Shown here: positions 12,784-23,896 of the stretch, piece by piece
How the letters are laid out: each line of letters begins with the position of its first letter
How positions within the stretch are numbered: position 1 is the first letter of the stretch
Origin: Polyporus tsugae
Lineage: Eukaryota > Basidiomycota > Agaricomycetes > Polyporales > Polyporaceae
DNA: 64,000 bases
NCBI GenBank assembly: GCA_024305745.1
Contig: JAHRBS010000013.1
Location: forward strand, 434,001 to 498,000
Reading direction: 5' to 3'
Translations under genes and position numbers: made by a program
Notes under the pieces: generated by a model
The model's database searches: none
What the model was told of the DNA's origin: nothing
Seen by the model: only the letters and a program-made list of their open reading frames with translations

Positions 12784-13085
12784 GATGGTAGATGTTGGTG
12801 GACTGAGGAGAACCCAGGATGCCCGACAAAATGCATGTGTTTAACACCATATGTAGCCTCATAAATAATGGTGAGAATGTTGCGGGTGTCAAAGTTCGCC
12901 GGATAGCCCGATGTCTGGAGGACTCCTCAAACACCGGCTTTGCAAGCAACTCCAAGTAATTGCTCTCAATTCCGTCCATTGTCTGTGGGCGGGGAGGATG
13001 AAGAGCTCGAAGGCGAGCAAAACGCGAGTGTCGACGGTCCCTGCGCTGAAAGAGGCGCCTACGATGATCGCATCCACTGCCGAAC

Positions 13086-13089
<4 letters not shown>

Positions 13090-13117
<28 letters not shown>
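13090..13117 (+). repeat. (CT)n microsatellite
   Basis: About 14 uninterrupted CT dinucleotides in the intergenic region upstream of SDR copy d and close to the left border of the duplicated segment. Confidence 0.9.
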
Positions 13118-13127
<10 letters not shown>

Positions 13128-13198
13128 GACTATATGCATGTTTCTCCCCTCCTACAGCCTCCTACCCTCACAGGCGATGCAAGAACCAGCGTTGCGTT

Positions 13199-15119
13199 TG
13201 ATTGAAAGTACTCTCCGCCGACTCTAAATCATCAGGAGCTGGAAGACTGCGTAGCTTCTCGAGTTGTGGTCAGTATATGCATTGCAACTAGTCTATGCCC
13301 GCCGTACGCTCCACCATACGACTTCGGTCTGTACAGACGTCAAGAGTCAACAGGAGAAGGTCTACACAGAGGTCTTGAACCGCTCCAGCTCGCCATCCGA
13401 CAGGCGACCCTCTTCTCCTCCCAGTCCAAACAACTCCAGTTTCCCCTTCTCGCAAACCAGGCTCAGCCTCCTGCCGGTCCCAAGCTCCTTGACAAGACGC
13501 TGTATCTCCTTCAACAGCTCGACGAACTGGGCAAGGCTCTTCTGGATCCCCTCCATCTCAGCGATGCTCACGAACTCGGGCGACTGGAGCTCCTGCCGAA
13601 CGATCTTCTCGAAATTGCCGTACTGGTGGATGGCGACGAGGTGAGTCGGAGTTTTGGTCAGGAAAAGTTGCAGGAATATGTCTTCATTGCTTGTACGGTC
13701 AGCGAACCTGATGGAGCGGGTTGCGAGCTCGAGGATGGAGGACTGGGCCACGAGTGTGCCCGACCGGACGACGGTGAGTTCCCCATTGGTCACCGAGGAC
13801 TCTTCGTCCTGCGCTGTATCCGCGGTGACCCCCCACGCGCTCGCATCGTCAGGGAGATCCCAACCCGAGTCTTCAGGCGGCGCGGTGCGGGCCCGCATGT
13901 CCGCCTTTCCCTTGCTGCTTGCATACTCGTCCTTCGATGAAGGAGGCGGCATGGGCGGCATGCCCCACGAGTCGTCGCCTCCTCCTGCCCACAATGCGGC
14001 CTCCTTATCGAAGTCCACTTCTTCGGTCTCTGGCCTATTCACCTCGGACTTGTTGTGTGGGCTAGGCTGCGGTGCCGGAGGGTCTTCCGCAACGCCCCAA
14101 TCCTTGGCCATGCTCCCGCCTCCCCAAGGGGCTCCCTCGTCTTTGTCGTTGAAACTCTGTTCCGCTAGGGCCTTGGCGCTCTTCATCGCCGCGATGTCTG
14201 ATATCGGGTCAGGCGTCGCGACATCCGCTCCCCGCGCATTGCCCTGAGGAGACAGGGAGCTTGGCGAGCCACCGCGCTCCGCCTCCTCATCCGAGCCTGC
14301 CGCGGCAGTCGTTGTCGCGGGGACGCATGCGTCGACTTCGAAGCGAACGACCATCTTCAGTCCACCGATGTTCTGTACACACTTGAGGTAAGCCGCACGC
14401 TACTGGTTTATCACGCGAGACGTCTACTCACATATTGCACAATCCGATAGTGTCCCGCACCGTTCTCGCACCCGCGCGCGGCCACCGTGTTCTCCTGCTC
14501 GAAGTTTGTACGACAGCCGCCCTTGGGTGGAACGATGACCTCGCGCGTGCGGGCAGCCCATCGGTTCATAAGCACCGTGTTCGCGCCGCCTAGCTGGAGG
14601 TCGATACGGAAGTCCTTGCGGGGGTCCCATTCAGGCGTGGCTGCGGCCATGGCATTGCTTCCTGGCTTGCCCTCGCTCCCATCGCTCGTTAGATTGGTGG
14701 GGCTTGTCTCGCTCGTCTCCTGGGTCGTCTCCGTCGGGCTGGGCTCGCGGATCCAGCGGAGGAGCTTCCGAAGGTTGTTTCGGTCGGTCACGAAGTCCAC
14801 GGTCGCCCAGTCAATTGTGTCCGCATTCTCGCTCGCGGTCGACTGAGACTCCGCGGCGAGGCTGATAGCGTCGACGGCACGGAAGAGCGGGATGAGGGTG
14901 GACCGGTCGGACATGTAGAAGGCGTCCTCGTGGAATATCCTGATCCCGCTGTCGAAGGGGACCTTGAACGGCATGGGGCGGTCAAGCCATTCGCGGGGCG
15001 ATCCTACGCGGGCATCAGCAACGACCGGAGACACGCGCGTACGCTTCAAGACTCACCGGGGACGATGATTGTCGGATTGCGTTCCTTGGCCCAAGTGTAC
15101 GAGCTGATGGACTGGAAGT
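13199..15119 (-). repeat. Segmental duplication, left copy
   Basis: This segment aligns with 23897-25817 at a constant offset of 10,698 bp, with no net indel over about 1.92 kb and only scattered substitutions. Homology stops abruptly at both ends: before TTGAAAGTACTC on the left and after GACTGGAAGT on the right. Confidence 0.95.
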
Positions 15120-15648
15120 GCTTGACGGTGGCAGTGTAGTGTTGGTAGCGCGGTGCAATATAATTTATGCACGCGGAGCTGGTGTCCGGTAGCCTCGTGT
15201 GCGGGCAGAGCCGACGGCGAGCGAAAGAGACGAAGACACGAAAAGGGCCGTTGATTATGGTGGACTTGGACTGTCTGGTAAGGTGTACAGTATGGCTGTC
15301 TGGTAGGTGTACAGGACAGCTATCTAGTAGGTGTACAGGACAGCTGTCTGGTAGGTGTACAGGACAGCTGTCTGGTAGGTGTACAGGACAGCTGTACAAC
15401 AGGTGTACAGTACCGCTGTCTGGTAGGTGTACAGTACCGCTGTCTAGTATGTATAGGAGAGCGCTGCTGAGTAGGTATACAGTACAAACAGGCAGGAGTA
15501 CTGGCAGAGAGCGTGCAGAGGAGAACCACCTCCGCGCGGGCACAAGTTCGCGAGCGCCTATTCCAGTCTTCTGGTCCTGTCTCGCGTCTCGCTTGACACG
15601 TCTCTGAGCTCTCTGCTCTGCACCACTGCCTCCGACTTGCTCGTGCAT
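13362..15648 (-). CDS. Truncated chimeric copy of the RGG/unknown-domain family gene
   Basis: Exons 15057-15648, 14432-15003 and 13362-14372 read through in frame (2,175 nt, 724 aa). Exons 2 and 3 are nearly identical to the full-length gene at 24060-26784. They hold the family core FRIDLQLGGANTV, HYRIVQY and, at the start of exon 3, the conserved MVVRFEVDA. The homologous part of exon 1 is only about 20 codons (SISSYTWAKERN). Upstream of that the open frame continues into unrelated sequence containing a 24-bp tandem repeat that codes CPVHLPDS units, up to an ATG at 15648. Whether this chimera is expressed is unknown; the duplicated exons carry no stop or frameshift. Function of the family is unknown. 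Confidence 0.6.
15271..15485. repeat. 24-bp tandem repeat, about eight copies
   Basis: The unit is close to AGGTGTACAGGACAGCTGTC plus TGGT; outer copies are degenerate. Because 24 is a multiple of three, both strands stay open through it. On the minus strand it forms an eight-residue repeat in the chimeric N-terminus. Confidence 0.92.
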
Positions 15649-15699
15649 TCAGTTCGTGTGCTCCCTGTACTGCGAATCCCGTCCGCTCCAAGCCCCAAA

Positions 15700-16830
15700 T
15701 GCCCTCAACACGGTCCACCCGCCGGATCCGCCCTCGGAGTGCGCGCAGTGTCTGTCTGGGGAGCAGCACTCACGGAGAGGCCTCGGGAGGCGACATGACA
15801 ACGGTACGTACCCGCTATCACCTCTTTTGGCCCACCGGCGTCCATGGATGGACTGAGGGATGCGGTGACTCCGTCTTCATTCGCGTCCCGCGTGAGTGCC
15901 CCGCCAGTGCTCGAGTCTTCCGCGCCGGCGGAGCGCCCCAGTGCAATCCTTGTCCGCCAGCCAAAGTCTTCCAGGTCAGCCGCCATTCGCACTTGCCCCG
16001 TGTGAACTCGGCGCTGGATATCTCCAAGGTCAGTCTCGCCCCAAATGCTCAATTTATGACGTACGTACCCTTCTCTTGCATATCCATGCTCGATAAGGTG
16101 CCCGACCGTTGTGTCTCTGTGAGGTTCGAACCCGCGAACACCTTTCCGGGCCGGCGGAGCGCCGTACGACTGCATCTGTCCTTGTGAATCGCCCACTACC
16201 TCTGCCTCGCTCATGCACTCAATTTCCGTGCTACACACAATGCACGCCCACCCCGAATCAGGCCCTCAACACGGTTCACCCGCTGTATCTGCCCTCGGAG
16301 CGCTGTCCGGGAAGGAACACTCGTGGAGTAGCCGGCAGGCGAGATCACAACGGTGCGTACCTGAAATCAGCTCTGTTGGCCCGCCAGCGTCCACGAATGG
16401 CACGTGTGCCGTGCCAGCAAGACCTCCGCGACGATGTGTCCTAAATAAGTCCCTGAATGCGGTTAGTCCATCTTAGTGTACGTCCCGCCCGAGTGCCCCG
16501 CCAGTATGCCTGCCCGAGTCTTGAAGTTTGAGCCGTGAACGGAACAAGACTGGCGGGGCGCGCAAGTACGAGATCCTCTTCCGCCATCCAAGCGTTCTCC
16601 AGGTGAGCCGCCAGTTGTCCTTGCCCCGCGTGAACTCGGCCCTGGAACCCTCCAAGGTCAGTCTCGCTTCGAATCCTAAGATTATGATGTACGTACCCTT
16701 CACTTGCACATCCGTGCGCGATAAGGTGCACGGCTGTTGTGTATCTGCGAGGTTCGAAACCGCGAATGCCCTCCCGGGCCGGCAGAGCGCCGCACGACTG
16801 CGTCCCTCTTCGCGAATTGCGCTCTCTGCA
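15700..16830. repeat. Two diverged direct repeats of about 0.55-0.63 kb
   Basis: Unit 1 (about 15700-16190) and unit 2 (about 16260-16830) share long matching blocks: CCTCAACACGG near 15703 and 16264, TGAACTCGGC near 16002 and 16631, GAGGTTCGAA near 16117 and 16746, and CGACTGC near 16163 and 16793. The spacing grows from about 560 to 630, so there are indels. A shorter third match (TGAACTCG near 16979) follows. Minus-strand frames are partly conserved (RGFEP, ETDLG), but I cannot assign a protein family. Confidence 0.75.
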
Positions 16831-17059
16831 GAGCGCACCTTGTCCTCCCAGCTGTGGAGTGCACATACTCATCTGAGCGGCAGGCTCTTCTTCCCGCCGT
16901 CTTGAGCATGGTCCCCATGGCCGCGTCCATGTGATCTTCTGCCAACAAATGTAGGCCAACATCCGCAACTTGCGCTGCGTGAACTCGCCGAGTCTGGCAA
17001 CATCCTCAGTAAGTGTTGACATATACAATGTGATCGTAGAGTACGTACCGTTGCAGGTC

Positions 17060-20000
17060 CTCGCAAGACTGTACAAGCACCCTCACACCTCCCTTCCCGA
17101 GGGGCCCAGTACTGTTGTCACAGCTGCACTGTGTTGGGTGGTTCTGTTGCGCAGTACTGCCCCGGGGATGGCGCGCATCGCGCTGGGGGTCGGTATCAGA
17201 CAAATGTATGTACTCGAGGATAGGGAGCCTCTGACTTACTGCCAGTGAATGTGCCTTGAGTCTGTTGTTGTCGTTATCGCCGCCAGCCCACTTATCTCCA
17301 TGTGGAAATTGAACACGGGCTTCTCGAGGCCTCTCGCCGGGCACTTGGATCTGGTGCTGACATTGATATCCTGCCGACTGCGAAGAAATGATGTGCATTT
17401 GAAGGAAATGTGTTCGAGGAGTCTGTTGTGGCAATAAGCATAAGTCGGCTGAGATGTTCGACCTGAGTGCAGTCTGAAGCACGTACCATGATCGAGGGCC
17501 CGCCATGCCCCACATACCCGCCACCGCCCAGAGCCTGAGAGTGCTATAATCTTTGTCGACTCCGCATAAATTGACGTCTTGGTTCATGGCTCGGCCAGTG
17601 CGATGTGGTGGAACGGCTCATGGTGCTCCGGTCTGTAAATAGAACACTGGCGTGAGAATGTCTGTCCAATCGATCAAGCATGTCTGCCTCACCGTGAAGT
17701 ATCCGCGCTACCGTCCCTACCCTACCTTCAGCAGGATGCTGAAGAGCGCGGTCTGTGCAAGTCGCAAGGTCAGTGGTCAACGCAATCAAAGACACAGGCG
17801 GCCGCAGACGTGGGACTCACCCGATGATAGTGGACCTTGTGCGAATCTGCGTCAGCTGGCCAATGGGTCGGATGCCGGAGGCAGCCTAACACAGCGACCG
17901 TGCATGGAGGGAGGGATCGGAAGGGAGGTGGAAGGCGGTCACATACCTTGCAACAGATAGATATATGGTCCGACGGAGTCACCGAAGAGCCGAGTGAAGA
18001 GTTCCGTCCGTTTGTGATATTCAAGGAGGGATGACAGTTGCTGTCCAGGCCCTAGTTGCGGCGCCTCGACTTCCGGCTAACATTCTTCACGGCTCACCCT
18101 GCCATCTCACATGGATCAAGACTATTCCTCTGCTCGCATATTTCGCTTGGCTTGCATTTTTCCAAGCCTGGATTCTCACTCTACTAACCGTTTATTAGTT
18201 TCCGTGTTCCGAGAAGTGAGTGTGGGAGGAACTCGAGGACATGCAGCGGTCTCCTGCTTGTCCAGGGATTCCTCTCGCATTCACTTCTCCCAGAAATTCT
18301 GTACACATCGTGAACATCTGGAATGCAAACAGTGTTGATAAGTATGGGGGACAGACATGTACAGCTGGAGTCGGACAAGCCAAGGTCATGAAAGTTGTGT
18401 AATTTACCTAACATGCCCACAGCGCCGTGGCGGGCAGCGGGCGGCGATGGCAATCTAGCAGTGTTGAGCATGGTCCGAGCGCATGTTTTATATCTCCTGT
18501 GCTTCCGTCTTACCGAGGCTGAGCCTTCCAAAGAAGCATCATTCGGAGCCGCACAGAGCCACAAATATTATCCTGCAAGATGTTTTGATGGGTACCTACT
18601 ATTCCGAGTCCACGAGATGTTACCAGTTGAGTCTTCCCGGGTCCAAAGAGCATTGCGCAACTCGTCTGCAACCCTCAGGTATTTCCATGTACGCTGTGCA
18701 TAATATGCATCCATCGGCTCCGGCAGCCGGCATGGCCACCACTGCTCCGAGACGAACCCAGTGTAGTACAGCCTGAGCCTCGCTCTCCGCCTGTCGCTGC
18801 TGAGTGGAACAACTACGCTGCCCGTGTGAGCTTCAAATTGGTCTTGGAACTGCCGGTGTCCGGGTTGGGTGTGCCATTTGTGTTTCCTATCTGTTCGCCA
18901 GTGAGCCTGGGAGAGAGCTGTGGTCGAGGGGCCGAGTTGTCCTTGAACTGGCTGCTCTCGTTAGTTACTGCAAGAGCTCTGTTATGTTATACATTAGCTC
19001 ACATTATTAAATAGTATGTCACGCAAGGTCATAACAAAACAATGGCTAGTCAGGCAACATCGTGGTCGCGGTCGAAGCTGTACAAGGCGCTCGGCAGCTT
19101 GCCCCGCACAAACTGGATATCGCAATTTATGCCATGGATATCACGGACTTGGAGATGGTTTTTCTCTTCCTGCATTCCTCACACGATGTCTACCACGCTA
19201 TTTGACAAGAGTCAGTCAAGAAAAAATGTGTTGTCTGCATGAGTCGAAGTGAACACCACACTGCGTCTGTACTACCCCTCTCTATTCGGAATGCTCCCGC
19301 CGAGCTCTACGTGGTGGTCTGCGACCACCGTGGTCGGAAACACTCCGTAGAATATGGCAGCGTCAGTGCAAGTCAGTCAGAGCGAAGTCCGCTGCCACTA
19401 ATGAATAGCTAATGAATTTATCCGGAAGTGCATTCGCCGGCCCCGCATCACCAGACGGCGTCCGATCACAGCTCCCAATGTCGGCTGGAGAAGGATAGTC
19501 GCTAACCGGCTGCTGAACCACGCCCCATCACAAGCGCGCCCAGAACATTACGCTTAACCACGCATCGCTGTGCCGGTATTCCGTCCTCATGCTTGTCCCG
19601 CCCGCCTCGTCCGACGCAAGCCAAGCGGTCGAGGCCGCATCCGTCCTCTATTTCGGGGCCTCGATGGAGGGTCTGTGCGTGTGGAAGGTGCACGGACCAC
19701 TGTGGAAGTGAATAAGTAACTGCAAGAGCCACGCCATCCAACCTCACTCACCACGGTCCTTCGAGTCCTGTTCATCACCGTCACAGTCCAACTCGCTCCG
19801 CATAGCATACCCTCCTCTCTTTCTGCAACCTGACCGACCGTCTGTACTCGGTACCTGCCCCGCCGTTGAGGGCAGCCCGAAGCATGGGTTTGATCCCCGC
19901 GTTGTTGTCGGTGAGCTCGACTTTCGTTTGCCGCGTTCCAAACCTGGAGAGATGGAGCCCGTGCCTTGTTGCCGGGTTCCACCACTCCTTCTCGATCCGA

Positions 20001-20940
20001 TGGTGCACCGTTGAATGGCGCTGACAGTGTCCTTCGCAGCGCGTCTCGGATACGATTATAGGAGCTGTTATTCAACGGTGTGTTAGTTATTGATGCTGCT
20101 GACAAGGACGCGGCTAACTCACAGTCTGGGTTTGCGGTCCCTGTGCGGGCACAGTCCGGACCGTCATACTTATGTACGTCAGTACGAGATACGCGCGGTC
20201 GGGGCCTGATCCAAGTATTAGCAGCGCGATCTCGCTTGCCTCGGATTTTTGTGACGCCCCTGAAGACAGCCAAGAGAGGTATGTCAACATCGCTTTCGGG
20301 TACAATGCCGCATGCTTGCCGTTGTGCCAATGCCCCCCTGCAGATCCACATACAGCCTCGCCGTGTGAGCTGTCCAACCGCGGTACGTCACACCAAGCTC
20401 TTGTCCGCATCAGAAATATATTGACGGCCTAATGACGTAGCCGGCTAGTCGAGTAGTCTACATAGAAGGCAACGGCGCGCGTTCAATGGGTGAGTACATC
20501 CGTTGTCCAGCGTCCATCGCACATCCTCCCACAAACCCTGACGGCGACGTCCTCCCTGCGCTGCATAGGCTGACCTCAGCCTCGAGATGACAGCGCCGGT
20601 TTACTGACCTAGCAAGCACGCGGCAATATTCCAGAACGCGCATGACCACGGTTGACGTCGTGCTTGATGAGACGCATACGACAGTCGCGCGGCCAGGACC
20701 GCTTGTGGGGGTCGGGGTGCCCCCAGATGAGCTCGCGAGATTTCTCGGCAGTGGAGCGGGAGTAGAGTCGAATGGGGTGGCGCGTCTCTGCCGCTGAGTC
20801 ACTGTTGGGCATGAGGAGGCCCGGCCGACATTCCGATTGGGGTACGCTCGTCGTCGTCTTGATCCCTGGCACACTCGCCCGCCACCCCGCCTAAATGACG
20901 GCGCGTGTCCATAGCTGTTGCCCCAGAACCTGCCCTGACG
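17060..20940. other. Gene-poor stretch
   Basis: Open frames up to 254 codons occur on both strands but are compositionally biased (Arg, Ser, Pro), overlap each other and show no domain or coherent splice chain. I see no supportable gene. Confidence 0.45.
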
Positions 20941-20974
20941 GGGTATTCACAACCCCTGCAGTGCCTCTGCGCAC

Positions 20975-22570
20975 CTGAGACTTCGTTTGAAGTGTTCCTC
21001 CGGCGGCGTAGAGCACGTTAGGCCCGGGTTAGCTGGCCGTAATGCCCGAGCACCGTGAAATCGCGCTGATCGCGATTTGTTGAATCTCGGCGGATCCTCG
21101 CCAAACCGCCGGCGTCCGTCGTAGAAGCGAGCGTACACTGTTGTATGAGCGGTCAGCGTGAGCTCTGACGCGCGGCGGGGGAGGAGTAGCGCGAAGTGTA
21201 CTCACCCGCGCGCACAGACCCCCATTTGCGTCTTCGTGCATTTCTGCACCGGGCACCGCCGCCGCGGGTTCTGGTTCGTCCGGGGCGTGTTTCGTCACGC
21301 TGATTTCGTGTTCATGTTTGGTGGCCGGCGTGGTAGTTGACGGCGGACGAACCCTTCTCCCGCGCCATGCGTCCTCAGCCAAAACTCAGGATCACTTACC
21401 GCCCCGTTGGCGCGATCCTGTCCCTCTCGATGGCTGCTGATGCAAGATTCCGTCTGTCGGGGCAGTGGACCGTGCGGGAGAACGACGGTCGTATCGCCCC
21501 GATGTTGTCCTCTTCCCCAGTGGCCGGGTGGGCGAGACACTTGTTCCGTGCCGTGCGACGTCCACGGATGTCGTCCACGTTGGTCTTGCTTACGTTTGAG
21601 GTCAGCCGGCGTGGCTGATGCGGCTCACGGGCTCCGGTGCTCGAGTCTCGCTGGCCGTCGCCTTCGGTGTGCGTCCAAGTACCCGCCTCGGTGCAGAACT
21701 GTTCGGACGGCACGTCCATGCACCACACACTTCATTGGAAGTGTCTCGTCGGCCATACCGAGCGTAGGGAGTCGGGTTTGCGCACGGTGTTTTCCGAGTA
21801 CCATGAAATCACTCGAAATCGTGATTTTTGAGATCTCATCCGGCCATCGTCAAACCGGCAGCGTTCGTCGCAGAAATGATCGTAGATCGTCCTATGCGCG
21901 GTCAAAATGAGTTCTCGCACTTGACGCGGGAGATATGCGCGATTGGCTCACCCTGCGTGCACCTTGAAACGCGCGCCACCGTTCCGTTCCGCATGTCGCC
22001 AATCCTGACTCGCTGGCAGGGGTTTCGGACTCGTCCGGTGTCCCCTTCGTCGTGCCAATACGTTGTTCGGCGCCCGTCACCGTGGCTGACGCGGACGGCC
22101 GACCGACACTTCTCCCGCACCGTGCGTCCTCAGCTATAACTCAGGATCACTTATCCTGACGGCGCCGCGGTCCTCGCTCCAGCCAGCCGTCAACCACAGG
22201 GTTCTAGCTGTCAGAGACACAGATGGCGGGGGCGAACAGCCGACGCATAGCCCCGATGCGTCTGGGAGGAGATACGCCCGCCTGGTGCGGGCACGTCATC
22301 TGAGTACACGCCATTGCGGATGTTGAGAACGCGGCTCGGGTAGTCCAGACCCATCCGTACGGCCTGACCGTGCCTCATACACTTCGTTTGAAGTGTTTGT
22401 TCGGCCGTACCGGATGTGGGGAGTCGAGCTTGCCGACCGCGCGCTTTTTGAGTGCAATGAAATCGCCCCAAACACAATTTTCTGAACCTCGTCGGATCTT
22501 CGCAGAATCGGCGGCGTTCGTCGCGCAGATGATCAGAGACTACGTATGGCGAGTTAGAACGTGCTCCGAC
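20975..22570. repeat. Diverged tandem repeats of about 650-750 bp, CpG-rich
   Basis: Three copies of a block starting near CTTCGTTTGAAGTG are found at about 20981, 21730 and 22382. They share GAAATCG and the CATCGTCAAACCG/TCCTCGCCAAACCG block, followed by GGCGTTCGTCG. The first two are also followed by a second shared block ending TCAGGATCACTTA (about 21386-21398 and 22140-22152). This gives a composite unit of about 750 bp. GTAAGT/GTGAGT-like donors recur on the minus strand, so a decayed multi-exon gene is possible, but no product is recognisable. Confidence 0.75.
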
Positions 22571-23896
22571 GCCTTGCAGACGAGCAACGGGCGACTTACC
22601 TCTCGAGTGCGGGTAAAGCGCCCCGCAGATCTTCGCGCGCGGCTTCCACGATCGCCCTGAGAGTTGATTTAGGTTCGCTCGGGTCCGTACTGACACTGTG
22701 GACATACCTTCCAGACAACCTGGGCTTGGCGGGGCGCCAGCGGATGGCCGGCGGGGGACGAGTGCCATTCGCCGGCAAACCTGCCGTGAACGTTGCAGAG
22801 TAGTCCCGGCGGCCTATTAGATGAGTCGTTAGCACTGGGAGATCTGTGGCGGCTGAGGATAACGCAATTTGCTCACCAACGGTGGGGAGATCGTGGTCTC
22901 TCTTTGTGACCGCGCCGTCTCCACCCCTCGGACGCACCCGCCCCGTTGCAGAGAGGTACGGAATGCATCCGGCACACCAGCTCGAGGCGGCGTTTTGCAA
23001 CGGACAGGGCCGTGTTCACGTCTCGACCGGCCGATATTGCGTCCAATTTGCTGCTGGCGCCCGGGCGGGTCAGTACAAATGTCGGCGACGTCAGAGAGCC
23101 GGGATCTCACGTACCTCGCACGATCGAAGAGGCACGCAACGCTTCCCGTGCGATAAGCCGTATCAACGCCCATCCTAGCGGTTGTTCCCGGGTCTCTAGT
23201 ACCCCAATGGATGTTTGAGAATGCGGGGCAATGCAAGTGCACCATGTGGAGCGGGAGGTGGGACGGGGCTCACCAGAGGGCGAAGGAAGTGGCGCGGTGG
23301 GACGTGCTGTGGATAAATGGGGACGTGCGCCTTTGCACAAGAACTCACCCAGGTCGTGGAATGTTTCCCTCGGATACGCGGTCTTGATGAGGCAGCACAT
23401 GGTGAGAGTGTGCGGCAGGGTCACAAAAGGCAGCCGAGGGGACGAGAGTGAATGTTGTGGTCGGGAGAGACGGGGACATGATGCCAGATGCGCCGGATGC
23501 AGCAGCACGAGAGTCTGGATCACGGCTTTGAGGATACGGGGCCTTGGGTTCGAAGCGGAAGAGACGTACCAGGATGCAGGCGAGAAAGCGGGCCTCGTAT
23601 TAGAGCGGTGCAGTGAGAGGGCGATGCATGGCGTACTTGGAGTTGAAGGTGTGGTGCGGGTTGTTTGAGGCTGGCTAGACTCGAGATTCCGAGACGTAAA
23701 ACACAATTTCCGAGGAGCGTCGAAGGGGAAGGTGCTCGGAAGAGGGGTCGGAAAGGAGGATGAATGAGCGCTTGACATGGTGACTCCAGGCCTGCGACTG
23801 TCTGTGAAACCGGGTTGGAGGCTGTTGAAGGACCGTTCGACGCGTCGGGAGGGAGACTGGACGGACGGCGAGAGAGCAAGAGAGCGACGCGACCGA
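22571..23896. other. Gene-poor stretch left of the full-length duplicate
   Basis: A 272-codon open frame on the minus strand (23107-23925) and others lack domains and are Ser/Pro/Arg-rich. I treat them as chance frames. Confidence 0.45.

Noticed and set aside
15167..15607. Plus-strand 146-codon open frame with CTGQLSGR repeats
   Set aside because: It is the opposite-strand reading of the 24-bp array. The minus-strand frame is the one joined to conserved coding exons.
16080..16180. A GGTTCGAACCC box, repeated near 16746, that looks like a tRNA T loop
   Set aside because: The flanking T-stem halves do not pair on either strand and no acceptor, D or anticodon arms can be built. At best it is a tRNA-derived relic within a repeat.
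19587..20351. Minus-strand 254-codon open frame
   Set aside because: Composition is dominated by Arg, Pro and Thr with no motif or hydrophobic pattern; overlapping frames on the other strand are equally long.
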